The notes under the pieces: model-generated
Database searches by the model: none
The model's input: only the letters and a program-made list of their open reading frames with translations
What the model was told of the DNA's origin: nothing
Assembly (NCBI GenBank): GCA_964368755.1
Contig: CAYJCR010000002.1
Coordinates: 71,714-135,713 of the forward strand
Length of the DNA: 64,000 nt
From: CALVZT01 sp964368755
Lineage (GTDB): Bacteria > Bacillota > Clostridia > Christensenellales > UBA1242
Direction of reading: 5' to 3'
Program-made: the position numbers and the translations under genes
Shown: positions 47,345 through 56,260 of the stretch, piece after piece
How the letters are laid out: every line of letters starts with the position of its first letter
How positions within the stretch are numbered: the first letter of the stretch is position 1

Positions 47345-50300
47345 ACTTTTTACTCTTCACTATTACAACGATAGCTGTTACAATTACGATAGCGATTAGC
47401 CCACCAAAGGCTATCCATATTATCTTTGAATAATCAATTACAACTCTCGCTTCAACTGTTGTATCTCCGGTAATATTTTCAAGGTTTTTGCTGAACTCTA
47501 ACTTCTCAAAAAATCCTACATTTACACCTTCAAGTGTATCAACTGATTCGCCATACTCGACTTCTATCTCTTGTACGGTGCCATCATACGATACTGTGAT
47601 GGTGTATTTTTGTTTTGTATAAACCGCACTTATCACTATGTCTTCTGTAACAGCGCTACCATCATAATCCCAACTAGCTACATATCCTGGTTTTTGTTCA
47701 AGAACAGGAAAGTCTTCTTCTGCAACTACTTCATTAAGATTAGTTGTAGTGGACTTGACTACCTCTCCTTCAACTTTGAATACGAGATCAGCTAGTCCAT
47801 ACTCGTATACAGGCTTAGTTGTAATATTGCTTGTTACATTGTCAAAGGCAACATCCCAGCCCGACATGCGGAAGTCTCCTAACCATTCTGTAACCTCTGG
47901 TGCAGTAGCACTTGAACCATATTCAACATTGTTCTGCACTTTCTCCACTGTATACTCTAGATTGATACCATCTGCAGTCGTTGACTGTATTGATGCTTTG
48001 TAGAAAGTAACCGTAAACTTCTTGATCGAATACACAGCATTGACAACAGTATCTTTGGTAATAACCGAATAATCTTTGTCCCATTCAACAAAATCATAAC
48101 CAGTCTTTGTTGGATTGCTTGGGGCAATAGCTGAGTGCCCATATTCTACTTGTTGACTATTGAAACCATTGACTTTGACTGTATTATTATCGCTTTTGAA
48201 GGTAACGATATATTTGAGAATTTCCCACTTGGCAAAGTATCTTGCTCCAATTGTAATGTTGCTAAGTTCACTTGTCATATCACTAATGACAGCCCCTCCC
48301 CAAGTCTTCGACCAACCAAGGAATCGATATCCTTCTCTAGTTGGATCCTCAGGTAATGTTGTAGAACCACCATACGCAACTGTCCTTGGATCTCCATATG
48401 GAGTAGCAGTGTCATTACTAGTATAGAAATAAATGCTGAACTCATTACTCCACTTCGCATGGTATACTTTATTCTCAGTAATATTAGTTAACTCCGTTAC
48501 CATATCGGCTATAACATTACCCTCTGGAGTGAGTGCCCAACCGATACAAGTATAACCCTCTCTTGTAGGATAATTAGGTACATTGAGTGCCTCTCCACTC
48601 TTAACAGTGTACCTAGCAGAATTACCTAAACCATCGTCATACATAAATACAACGTCATAATATGTTGTAGTTGAAGGGACGAGTGTCCCAGCGCCTGCAA
48701 GTTCAACTGTTTCTAATGCTGTCAACATATTATCTAATGTGCTTGCCTCGTAGCCAAGATTCTGTCCAACAGTCATAAGATAATCAGCAAGTTGATACAT
48801 AGTACAAGTTTTTGGCAAAAGTGTTAATGTATTATACCAAAGTTCTGCCATATCAGTCGTATTGTCATATACACCTTCTAGATATAGTCTATATGCTAAC
48901 ATATTGATGATTGAGCTGTTGGTATGTACTCCACCTTCATCATCTTCGCCTGTGTATCTTGTACTGTATGTTGAAGGGATATTAATAAAATGTGTTGGAT
49001 CTCCTTCGATAACATAACCAGGTCTCTTCATATTACGAAGCCCTTTGGCACCATACCATTGGTCTTGAACATAATAACCACTTACAGCAGTATCTCCAAT
49101 GAGCCAATATTCATCTTGACTCATATTTTCGCCATACTCTTCGGCTTCTATTAGTGAGCCAAATATATCAGAAAAAGCTTCATTGATTGCTCCAGATTCT
49201 CCTTGATACACCAAGCTCTGGTCAGATAACCCTCCACTTACGGTAAAACACGTCATAGTGTGCTGATATTCATGAGCAAGGACATCAAGATCTATACCGA
49301 AGTGATTGAATCCCGTCTGCGTTGTTGACGAAGCACCATTATTACCATCTCCTATAAGAACTGTTGTGAGATATGACCCATTTAGGTATGAAGTAGAACA
49401 GAAAGCATTCTCATATTTGTTAGTGTCATCTACGCAGAAGAACACTTGAGTCTGATTGATCTGCCAATCGTTCTCATCCAACGTGTCTTGTATATACCAA
49501 GCATCATCGGAGTTAAAGTAGTAATCATATGCTGTCACAACATTGTAATAAGCCGTAATAAGAGTCTTGATATCATCGGTTTGGGTCATTACTTGTAACG
49601 CGTCTTGCATTGACAATCCCGTTCTATAATATATCCTCGACAAATCAGGGTTTACACTATCTCCACTACCTGTAGCATTCACATAGAATATCTTACTCAA
49701 ACTTCCCCTAGTAGCATTAGCAGGATAAACTTGGTCATTCGCCTCATAATACAATGTTGAATACATTATAATATTGCGATAATCATCTGCGAAGTAATAC
49801 CTGTCATCATCTGTAGCAGGGTTATTGTCTGGGTCGCTATCGTATAAAAGTGGGATAGTTATATTATTGTCGAAATAATCTATTGTGGACACATTCTTCA
49901 TATCTCCATCAATATTGAAGCCACCGCCTTGACTTTCTTCGGTAACATAACTTACCTCAAAGTCATCTACAAAATCCCCATCATTTGCATCGATAAAATA
50001 TATTCTAGAAGAACTTCCACTATTAACAATGTATGAGTAACAAAGTATAGGTTCACAATCGATAGAGTATATTACTAGCCCATTATTATTTACACTTTTT
50101 TCTCCGTATGAAATCCCATCCATTAGGCAATCAGTAGCCTGATCCTCACTAATAGTTGGTATAACATCAAGGTCAATATCTTGAATATAATTACCACCAA
50201 TATAACTACAATCTCCATTAGAGTCGGCTAGGACTATAACCTGTCTATCATAGACAGATATACCTTTGTAATACTGGTCAAAACGATATACCGTGCCCAT

Positions 50301-50573
50301 AGAACTATGCACTTTGTGACTATAAGATAAAGTATTTGTCTGCCCTATATCATATACATCATTAATACTCTTTATTGCCCTTATTGCATCATCTTCGTTA
50401 TCGACACTCGATGCAATATCACCCTTGATAGTATTGACAACTCCGCTATCTATACTGATAGCAAGATTGTTGTAGATAACTCCACTATCACTACCAAAAG
50501 CAAAGTAACAGCACATTATGGCTGCAACTGATATACACAAACAAAATATTAATTTGCTGATTTTATTCTTCAT
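47334..50573 (-). CDS. Secreted M4 (thermolysin-family) metalloprotease with InlB-type repeats
   Basis: A 1,079-residue cell-surface protease. In order it has a signal peptide/anchor (about 7-27), a FTP/PepSY-type propeptide (about 55-190), the M4 catalytic domain with HEYQH (about 433) and GAINEAFSDIFG, four or more InlB B-type beta repeats (about 650-1030; 'GYTCIGW', 'GYRFLGW', 'GYDFVEW') and a final membrane segment with a Lys-rich end. It would digest host or dietary proteins while bound to the cell. The family's usual HELTH is HEYQH, but the zinc ligands are kept. AAAGGA precedes the ATG. Confidence 0.92.
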   Translation of the reverse strand: MKNKISKLIFCLCISVAAIMCCYFAFGSDSGVIYNNLAISIDSGVVNTIKGDIASSVDNEDDAIRAIKSINDVYDIGQTNTLSYSHKVHSSMGTVYRFDQYYKGISVYDRQVIVLADSNGDCSYIGGNYIQDIDLDVIPTISEDQATDCLMDGISYGEKSVNNNGLVIYSIDCEPILCYSYIVNSGSSSRIYFIDANDGDFVDDFEVSYVTEESQGGGFNIDGDMKNVSTIDYFDNNITIPLLYDSDPDNNPATDDDRYYFADDYRNIIMYSTLYYEANDQVYPANATRGSLSKIFYVNATGSGDSVNPDLSRIYYRTGLSMQDALQVMTQTDDIKTLITAYYNVVTAYDYYFNSDDAWYIQDTLDENDWQINQTQVFFCVDDTNKYENAFCSTSYLNGSYLTTVLIGDGNNGASSTTQTGFNHFGIDLDVLAHEYQHTMTCFTVSGGLSDQSLVYQGESGAINEAFSDIFGSLIEAEEYGENMSQDEYWLIGDTAVSGYYVQDQWYGAKGLRNMKRPGYVIEGDPTHFINIPSTYSTRYTGEDDEGGVHTNSSIINMLAYRLYLEGVYDNTTDMAELWYNTLTLLPKTCTMYQLADYLMTVGQNLGYEASTLDNMLTALETVELAGAGTLVPSTTTYYDVVFMYDDGLGNSARYTVKSGEALNVPNYPTREGYTCIGWALTPEGNVIADMVTELTNITENKVYHAKWSNEFSIYFYTSNDTATPYGDPRTVAYGGSTTLPEDPTREGYRFLGWSKTWGGAVISDMTSELSNITIGARYFAKWEILKYIVTFKSDNNTVKVNGFNSQQVEYGHSAIAPSNPTKTGYDFVEWDKDYSVITKDTVVNAVYSIKKFTVTFYKASIQSTTADGINLEYTVEKVQNNVEYGSSATAPEVTEWLGDFRMSGWDVAFDNVTSNITTKPVYEYGLADLVFKVEGEVVKSTTTNLNEVVAEEDFPVLEQKPGYVASWDYDGSAVTEDIVISAVYTKQKYTITVSYDGTVQEIEVEYGESVDTLEGVNVGFFEKLEFSKNLENITGDTTVEARVVIDYSKIIWIAFGGLIAIVIVTAIVVIVKSKKSNI

Positions 50574-50617
50574 AAACTATCCTTTGTAACAAGAACTCCT
50601 AGAAGTACATATATAGT

Positions 50618-50646
50618 ATTGTATTATTTATAATAGTTTTTGTCAA
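50618..50646 (-). promoter_or_regulatory. Promoter of the M4 protease gene
   Basis: A perfect TTGACA, a 17-base spacer and TACAAT lie on the minus strand about 45 bases before the start. Confidence 0.6.
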
Positions 50647-50677
50647 ACAAACTGATATTATCAAACAAGGAGTCGCA

Positions 50678-51478
50678 ATGATCAAAAAAGCCGTTGTTCT
50701 GTGTGGAGGTCTTGGTACAAGATTCTTACCTATAACCAAAGCCGTACCCAAAGAACTTCTACCTGTCATAGATCGGCCAGTGCTAGATTACATAATAGAA
50801 GAGTTAATAGCAAGTAATATTGAGGACATTGCCATCGTTATTTCTCCTCAAAAGCAAGCAATCAAGCAATACTTTGCTCCCAACAAAAAACTAGAAAAAC
50901 TGTTGCAAAAAGGCAACAAAACTGTGCTTCTGCAAGAATTACAAAGTGCGAACAAAAAAGCAAAAATTACCTTTATTGTTCAACACACTCCTAATGGTAG
51001 TGGAGGTGCATTACTTCTTGCCAAAGAGTATGTCGGAAATGAACCATTCTGCGTTACATTGGGAGATGATATCATCGAGTCCACAACTCCAGCTATGCAA
51101 CAACTAATAGAGACGTTCGAGTTATACAAAATCCCAGTCTTGGGAGTAAAAAAAGTGCCAAAAAAAATGTGCAAACATTATGGCATTATCTCTCCTATAC
51201 AAAAAATAGATGACTGTATGTTATGTGACAAAATTGTAGAAAAACCCCTAGCCTCTCCACCGTCCTGTTATGCATCAATCGGAAGATATGTATTCACTCC
51301 TGAGATTTTTGCAAGACTGGAGCAGACAAATTATATTAACGAACTACCAATAACCGATGCAATCAACAAGCTCAACTCTTTTTATGCCCGCAAACTTGTC
51401 GGCAAACGCTATGATATGGGTAGCAAAAAAGAATTTGTCAAATTGGTAATCAAAAAGGCAAAAAAAATAGACGTTTAA
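50678..51478 (+). CDS. galU: UTP-glucose-1-phosphate uridylyltransferase
   Basis: It makes UDP-glucose for surface glycans. The nucleotide-binding signature GGLGTRFLPITKAVPKE, the substrate motif ELLPVIDRPV and the GRYVFTPEIF segment are present. At 266 residues it is 20-30 shorter than most GalU proteins, mainly in loops. AAGGAG precedes the ATG. Its stop codon overlaps the end of the convergent NadR-like gene. Confidence 0.92.
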   Translation: MIKKAVVLCGGLGTRFLPITKAVPKELLPVIDRPVLDYIIEELIASNIEDIAIVISPQKQAIKQYFAPNKKLEKLLQKGNKTVLLQELQSANKKAKITFIVQHTPNGSGGALLLAKEYVGNEPFCVTLGDDIIESTTPAMQQLIETFELYKIPVLGVKKVPKKMCKHYGIISPIQKIDDCMLCDKIVEKPLASPPSCYASIGRYVFTPEIFARLEQTNYINELPITDAINKLNSFYARKLVGKRYDMGSKKEFVKLVIKKAKKIDV

Positions 51479-52020
51479 TCGTCTATTTCGTCATATCTGA
51501 GTTTCTTTGGTGGGACAGTATCAAGCATAGCACGGAAGTATTCTTGTGCTTCAGGTATTATGCAAGTAATATTCTGATGTAGGTCATTTCTTATCATACT
51601 ACCCGACATCGGTATCTCATCTCTGTCATATGCTACGAACTCACATTCTGGAAAATGTCGTCCATAAAAGTCTCTATAACTCTCATCTCCGAACATTATA
51701 TTGATACTCGGATCCATCTTCTCTTTGAATCTTTGCGCCCACTCATACATACCATACGGGAATGTTGCAAGCCCCGTCTCGTCGAAGTATACAACTTCGA
51801 CTTTATTGTTGTAAGCGTAATGGTCTTTGAGCCATTTTATTCTGAGTTCTGCAGGTATTGGCGCTAGTCCACTTTCTTTGCACAACCTTGCAGTCTTGGA
51901 AGGATCTTCTGCTACTACCAGATACAGTTTGTCACATCGTTGCACAGCAAAATCTATCGAATGTAAATGCCCTACATGTGGTGGAAGGAACTTGCCAACA
52001 TATGAACCAATTCGTTGCAT
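51475..52020 (-). CDS. NadR-like nicotinamide-nucleotide adenylyltransferase
   Basis: A cytidylyltransferase-fold enzyme with GKFLPPHVGH (the HIGH-type motif) and PMSGSMIRN (the ISGTxIR-type motif). The sequence resembles the NMN adenylyltransferase domain of NadR, without its repressor and ribosylnicotinamide kinase domains (181 residues only). It would make NAD from NMN. The nearby PnuC transporter gene supports a role in NAD salvage. GAGGTGAT precedes the ATG. Another nucleotidyltransferase role is possible. Confidence 0.8.
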   Translation of the reverse strand: MQRIGSYVGKFLPPHVGHLHSIDFAVQRCDKLYLVVAEDPSKTARLCKESGLAPIPAELRIKWLKDHYAYNNKVEVVYFDETGLATFPYGMYEWAQRFKEKMDPSINIMFGDESYRDFYGRHFPECEFVAYDRDEIPMSGSMIRNDLHQNITCIIPEAQEYFRAMLDTVPPKKLRYDEIDD

Positions 52021-52077
52021 ATATCACCTCACAATACAGATTTGTTTATTATCCTAGTTGTTAAGTGCCCATCAACG

Positions 52078-52127
52078 GAGATATATCTCTATATTTATAT
52101 TATATCATAACTATTTTTATATAGCAA
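52078..52127 (-). promoter_or_regulatory. Promoter and palindrome upstream of the NadR-like gene
   Basis: TTGCTA (52122-52127), a 17-base spacer and TATAAT (52099-52104) are followed by the 12-base palindrome GAGATATATCTC (52078-52089), at the expected start of the transcript. It could be an operator or a 5' hairpin. The leader to the gene is about 70 bases. Confidence 0.5.
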
Positions 52128-52158
52128 TCAATTAAAAATAACATATTTTTGAGATAAT

Positions 52159-52767
52159 TTATACTTTTTTACCCAAAAGTTGCTCTATCGCTTGCCTTGA
52201 AACCACTCCTTCACGTAAGAGCCTTGTCTCTGAAGAACAGTCTATAATAGTTGATGGCAAAGTACACTTCACCTCTCCACTATCAATACACAAATCAACG
52301 TTGAAGGTTTGGTCAATCAATCTTGGATCGTTGATAGGTTGCTTGCCAGACTTGTTGACCGAAGTTGATACCAATGGTACTCGTACAGCAACGAGAAGTT
52401 TTAGACACAACTTGTCATCAGGCATACGGAGTCCAATTGTATCTTTGCCACCTGTAACTGTTGAACAAAAAACAGATTTTGCCTTGAAGATAATGGTAAG
52501 GGGTCCAGGCCAAAAACAATCAATAAGTTTTTGTGCATCACATGTAATCTCATCAACATATTGCGTAATATCAAAATGCTTGGAGATAAGACAAAGCATC
52601 GGCTTGTTGTCTCGGTCTTTGAGTTCAGAGATTCTTTCTACTGCCGTTTTGCAAGTGGCGTCGGCACTGAGTCCATACAAAGTATCTGTCTTGAATGACA
52701 CTACCCCGCCCTGCAATATTATCTTGATAGCTTTTTTTATAGAATTATTGTTCTCACACTTTTTCAT
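52159..52767 (-). CDS. tsaC: Threonylcarbamoyl-AMP synthase (TsaC/YrdC family)
   Basis: It makes the activated intermediate for the t6A modification of tRNA. KTDTLYGL, the KDRDNKPM segment, WPGPLT, RMPDD and the SANxSG-like TSVNKSG motif are present. The 202 residues are the short TsaC type without the Sua5 extension. The frame is open from 52773, but that ATG directly abuts the TATAAT; the ATG at 52767, six bases after it, is the likely start of a leaderless message. Confidence 0.92.
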   Translation of the reverse strand: MKKCENNNSIKKAIKIILQGGVVSFKTDTLYGLSADATCKTAVERISELKDRDNKPMLCLISKHFDITQYVDEITCDAQKLIDCFWPGPLTIIFKAKSVFCSTVTGGKDTIGLRMPDDKLCLKLLVAVRVPLVSTSVNKSGKQPINDPRLIDQTFNVDLCIDSGEVKCTLPSTIIDCSSETRLLREGVVSRQAIEQLLGKKV

Positions 52768-52773
52768 GCTCAT

Positions 52774-52802
52774 ATTATAGCATTATTCGTAATGGATACC
52801 AA
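52774..52802 (-). promoter_or_regulatory. Promoter giving a probable leaderless tsaC message
   Basis: TTGGTA, a 17-base spacer and a perfect TATAAT are followed by six bases (ATGAGC) and ATG 52767. No ribosome site exists. This is the clearest of the leaderless cases. Confidence 0.6.
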
Positions 52803-52862
52803 CAGAATAACAAAAATAACTTCTCACAATCATTGAGAAGTTATTTATAAACATTACTCGTA

Positions 52863-53564
52863 TTATTCTATAGGTACAGTTTCTTTCTTTGTTGGACTAG
52901 TGTCTTGAACTTGCTTTTTGGAAGACAAAGTCCAGTTGATGAATCCAAAGAAACAACTAACAAGGCAGTACGAACTCATAAGTATCATCAAGAGATTGCC
53001 AGCAAGTGCCCACATAATAATACTGACAACATATACAACTACCCACATTATCCATTGTTCACGATATCTGAGACACATAAGCAAAGTCGCTACTACCGAT
53101 ACAACAGTTGAAATGCTGTCTATTATGACCAATCTCCCGCCAATCGCTTTGAGCAAAAACGCATACCCCACAACTCCTGCTGCGCACACAGCGGTGATCC
53201 ATAACAAATCTTTCCATTTGAGGCTTTTGCTCTGTACGGTAAGTTTAGTATCTTTGTTTTTGTTCCAAATAACGAATGATATGATAGACATCGGACAATC
53301 AAAAGCAAGATAGAATATTACTTCCCCATACAACTTGGATTGATAAGATACTACTACGTATAGAAGGACACTAACGAACCCGACAATAAAGTTAATAAAG
53401 TTGCGTTTGGACAAAAACATCATATATCCACAGGCAGTCACTGCTACTACAAAGTCAAACCATGACAAATGGAATAGTATTGTAAAAATCAAACTTAGAC
53501 AGCATACGACTCCAAATACACAATACTCAACTATAGACAATGCACTCATATCTTTTGTTTTCAT
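52863..53564 (-). CDS. pnuC: PnuC-family nicotinamide riboside transporter
   Basis: A seven-span membrane protein of 233 residues. The NxxW-type and WxxWxxVxxxSIxxW features of PnuC are visible (EQWIMWVVVYVVSIIMW; FINWTL). It would import nicotinamide riboside, or another vitamin precursor in the wider family. Together with the NadR-like gene it suggests NAD salvage, but no ribosylnicotinamide kinase gene is seen nearby. Confidence 0.87.
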   Translation of the reverse strand: MKTKDMSALSIVEYCVFGVVCCLSLIFTILFHLSWFDFVVAVTACGYMMFLSKRNFINFIVGFVSVLLYVVVSYQSKLYGEVIFYLAFDCPMSIISFVIWNKNKDTKLTVQSKSLKWKDLLWITAVCAAGVVGYAFLLKAIGGRLVIIDSISTVVSVVATLLMCLRYREQWIMWVVVYVVSIIMWALAGNLLMILMSSYCLVSCFFGFINWTLSSKKQVQDTSPTKKETVPIE

Positions 53565-53672
53565 ACATATATACTAACACAATTGCAACTCTAAGTCATC
53601 CAAAGTGAACAAATATTTGCGACTTCGAATACAATGTAATAACCAATAATGTATATACAAAAGGAGTTTGTT

Positions 53673-54215
53673 ATGAGTTGTTTTTCGTTTTTTCGTAGAG
53701 ATCGTTGCGATCCTTGTTGCATTGGACCAAGAGGTCCACAAGGTCCAATAGGCCCAACTGGACTTACGGGGGCTACAGGCCCGCAAGGTCCTGCCGGTCC
53801 ACAAGGCCCTGCTGGAGTCACAAGCATAGATAGTATACTAGTGGATAATGATGGTACTCAGACAGTCACAACCAATAGTCTTGTAGATCTAGGAACAGTT
53901 ATTAATGCAACTGGCACTTCTGCCGTCTTTACACCTCCCAATACTATTACTGTAAATGCAGGAAGTTATTTTATACTCTTTGACTCTTTGGTTGCCAATG
54001 CAGGTGCATCTGGAGATGTTGGAGCTTCTATGCTAATCAATGGGACCGCAGTAGATAATGCCTCAGAGTATATACCTGCAACAACCACACAGACGCAAAT
54101 AGCACTCATGCATAGTATAACAGTCACAAGCCCTACAACTATTGCTATCAGGAATGGCTCTACCGTATCTAACATCTACCATGATACAAGTTTATTTGTC
54201 CTTAGACTCGCATAA
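53673..54215 (+). CDS. Collagen-like (BclA-type) spore or surface protein
   Basis: The 180-residue product has a short N-terminus with several Arg and Cys, ten Gly-X-Y triplets (about residues 18-47) and a C-terminal beta-rich domain like the trimerising head of BclA/exosporium proteins. Proteins of this layout form hair-like filaments on spores. AAAGGAG six bases before ATG 53673 fixes the start. It stands alone with a strong terminator. Surface display on vegetative cells is the alternative. Confidence 0.88.
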   Translation: MSCFSFFRRDRCDPCCIGPRGPQGPIGPTGLTGATGPQGPAGPQGPAGVTSIDSILVDNDGTQTVTTNSLVDLGTVINATGTSAVFTPPNTITVNAGSYFILFDSLVANAGASGDVGASMLINGTAVDNASEYIPATTTQTQIALMHSITVTSPTTIAIRNGSTVSNIYHDTSLFVLRLA

Positions 54216-54238
54216 AATAGTTCTTTTTCTCCCCTAAT

Positions 54239-54270
54239 AAAGCACATGTCTTATCAATATGTGCTTTTTT
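54239..54270 (+). terminator. Terminator of the collagen-like gene
   Basis: AAAGCACAT and ATGTGCTTT form a nine-base stem, followed by a run of T. Confidence 0.8.
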
Positions 54271-54412
54271 GCAAAAAAACTATAATAATTATCTATCACA
54301 GATAATTTTGTGCTATAATAAAGTATACAAAAATAACAACTTCCACTTACGCATAGTTTGGGGAAAATGACTTTGCTAGACATTATATCAATAGAATAAT
54401 CAAATTGCTTTG

Positions 54413-54443
54413 CAATAATTGTGTGATGTTTGCACAAATTATA
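54413..54443. promoter_or_regulatory. Inverted repeat before the superoxide reductase gene
   Basis: ATAATTGTG and CACAAATTAT (one extra base) face each other just upstream of the AAGGAG site. It may be an operator or a hairpin; the regulator is unknown. Confidence 0.35.
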
Positions 54444-54457
54444 TGAAGGAGAGATAT

Positions 54458-54823
54458 ATGAAACAAAACTCAAAGTTCTATGCTTGCCCAGAATGTGGTG
54501 TCCTAGTTGGGCTTATCAAAGGCGATGCTCGCAAGCTAACTTGTTGCTCTACCCCACTTGTTGAAGTGCCTCTACATACAGAGTATGATAGCAAGCACAC
54601 ACCTGTGTACACAAGAGTAGAAGATGAGATATATGTGTCAATAAGTCACCCTATGACCAAAGATCATTATATCGAATGGATAGCCTTGATGACAGATACC
54701 AAGACAGTACGTGTACAACTGTATCCTGAGCAGAATGCCGAAGCGAGATTGCCTTATATACCACGCAGCACAATATATGCATACTGCAATCTTCATGGAT
54801 TGTGGACAGCCCCAGTCAAATAA
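54458..54823 (+). CDS. dfx: Desulfoferrodoxin / superoxide reductase
   Basis: It reduces superoxide in anaerobes. The N-terminal desulforedoxin-type iron site (CPEC ... CC) and the superoxide-reductase iron centre ligands (KHTPV, SHPMTKDHYIEW, YCNLHGLW) are present, so this is the two-iron class. The Glu usually before the Lys of EKHVP is Ser here. ATG 54458 has AAGGAG six bases upstream, giving 121 residues. It points to an oxygen-sensitive lifestyle. Confidence 0.93.
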   Translation: MKQNSKFYACPECGVLVGLIKGDARKLTCCSTPLVEVPLHTEYDSKHTPVYTRVEDEIYVSISHPMTKDHYIEWIALMTDTKTVRVQLYPEQNAEARLPYIPRSTIYAYCNLHGLWTAPVK

Positions 54824-54829
54824 TAAAAC

Positions 54830-54884
54830 AAGCACTTGTAACCGAAGTCTCATTGTATAAGACAACATCACAAGTGCTTTTTTA
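54830..54884. terminator. Terminator with long loop
   Basis: AAGCACTTGT and ACAAGTGCTT form a perfect ten-base stem around a loop of about 30 bases, followed by T6. It serves the superoxide reductase gene and possibly the convergent peptidase gene. Confidence 0.7.
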
Positions 54885-54899
54885 TACCAAAAATATACT

Positions 54900-55628
54900 C
54901 TAAAACTTTGTTCGTATCTTTATTTTATTTGCTTTGCCATTAGATAATTCATAAACTTTGCCATAAGAGCGCATACCGTTGTTATTAACGAAGATATATG
55001 ATCCGTTGGGCAAAGCTGTCATCTTGATCTTGTAACTATATGGCAAGATGCTCTCATTGACAACATCTCTATCAGAATGACCTTGATAACTTAAAGTTTT
55101 GCCATCAAAATGTGGAACAAATATAATATCTTGCACAAGGCCCATCCCCTCAACATATTCTGTATCAAACTCATCCTCGGCTGTCTCTGGGAAGTTGTAT
55201 ATATCTTTACACAATAACATTGAACCTGCCGATACACCCATTATCACACCCTTACAATGTGATAACAAATCTTTGAGTCTTATCTCATCATAAAACTCTT
55301 TGCCAGGTAATATTCTCCCACCAGTGATGAATACAAAGTCAGCCTCGCTTATGATCGTTGATGCCTTATCTTTGTTGCGTGCATCTAGTATTATTTTGTT
55401 AACAAATCTTAATCCAGTTTTGTCCAAAGCCTCAAAGAATACCGACGACCTTATGTCATTCTCTTCATTATCAGCACGATTAGCAACAAATACTACCGTA
55501 TTCTGTGCTGGCAAATGTTTCTTAATAACTGATAGTAACCTATTCTTATTCTTAATAATGGTAGAACGTCTTTCTCCTTGATCGTTCTTGGTATAGTATC
55601 CCAATCCACTTGCAAGTATAATATTCAT
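54900..55628 (-). CDS. Peptidase S51 (dipeptidase E-like) family protein
   Basis: A 242-residue protein of the Ser-dipeptidase E/cyanophycinase fold, with FITGGRILP and the nucleophile-elbow segment GVSAGSMLLC. PHFDGK supplies a likely catalytic-region His. The usual substrate class is Asp-containing dipeptides; the real substrate is unknown. AAAGGA precedes the ATG. Confidence 0.82.
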   Translation of the reverse strand: MNIILASGLGYYTKNDQGERRSTIIKNKNRLLSVIKKHLPAQNTVVFVANRADNEENDIRSSVFFEALDKTGLRFVNKIILDARNKDKASTIISEADFVFITGGRILPGKEFYDEIRLKDLLSHCKGVIMGVSAGSMLLCKDIYNFPETAEDEFDTEYVEGMGLVQDIIFVPHFDGKTLSYQGHSDRDVVNESILPYSYKIKMTALPNGSYIFVNNNGMRSYGKVYELSNGKANKIKIRTKF

Positions 55629-55664
55629 TTGTATATTCCTTTTTTTACTTAAATAATCACATTC

Positions 55665-56117
55665 TTAGTTGTCCAACTGGCTATCTGTCACGAGCTTATA
55701 TACAATCTTCTTGAGGTCATCAATATCATTGTAATACTGCACCTCTTGATCTGGGAATGCGCCGAAGACCATGTTAGATATCTGACTTCCTTTCTTTGCT
55801 ATAAACTCAATCTTGTTGCCACATTCCTTTGCAGTACCAAGTTCTATTCCAAGCCCCGTAGACTTGTTGGATACGTCTGCGATAATAAGGTCAGAATCCT
55901 TGATAAGTTTTAGGTCATAATCAACCATTATCCTATCATATGTCGCTTTTGAATCCTTGGGGTGTGCCTTCTTATACTGTTGTCTATAGTTTTCTATATC
56001 AATAGGTTGATAAACCTCAACGCCACGAATACTACTCAACATCCTTGCGATATCTTGATATACTCTAGTATCTTGCTCAGATGTGAGAAAGAATGCTCCA
56101 GCAACAAATATTTTCAT
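55665..56117 (-). CDS. Nucleoside 2-deoxyribosyltransferase-like protein
   Basis: The 150 residues have the fold and motifs of the family: FVAGAFF near the start, DYDLKLIKDSDLIIADVSN and GLGIELGTAKE with the likely nucleophile Glu. It would exchange bases between deoxynucleosides or hydrolyse deoxynucleotides. AAGGAG precedes the ATG. Confidence 0.82.
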   Translation of the reverse strand: MKIFVAGAFFLTSEQDTRVYQDIARMLSSIRGVEVYQPIDIENYRQQYKKAHPKDSKATYDRIMVDYDLKLIKDSDLIIADVSNKSTGLGIELGTAKECGNKIEFIAKKGSQISNMVFGAFPDQEVQYYNDIDDLKKIVYKLVTDSQLDN

Positions 56118-56206
56118 AACACACTCCTTTATGAATATATTTTAGCACTTTTTGATAGGCTAACAAAACATTTTCGCATCACAAAAACTTAAAGTTGTCA
56201 AAACAG

Positions 56207-56235
56207 TTGATAAGCAAAAATAGTTATTATATACT
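56207..56235 (+). promoter_or_regulatory. Promoter of the GNAT gene
   Basis: TTGATA, a 17-base spacer and TATACT lie about 25 bases before ATG 56261. Confidence 0.6.
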
Positions 56236-56260
56236 TATTATACAAGCTAAGGAGATTATT

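Noticed and set aside
52021..52098. Riboswitch in the leader of the NadR-like gene
   Set aside because: A hairpin is possible, but I could not match the leader to any known NAD-related or other riboswitch pattern.
53591..53827. Pro/Gly-rich open frames on the minus strand at 53.6-53.8 kb
   Set aside because: They are the antisense of the collagen-like Gly-X-Y repeat.
54283..54443. PerR or Fur box before the superoxide reductase gene
   Set aside because: Inverted repeats are present but do not fit either consensus.
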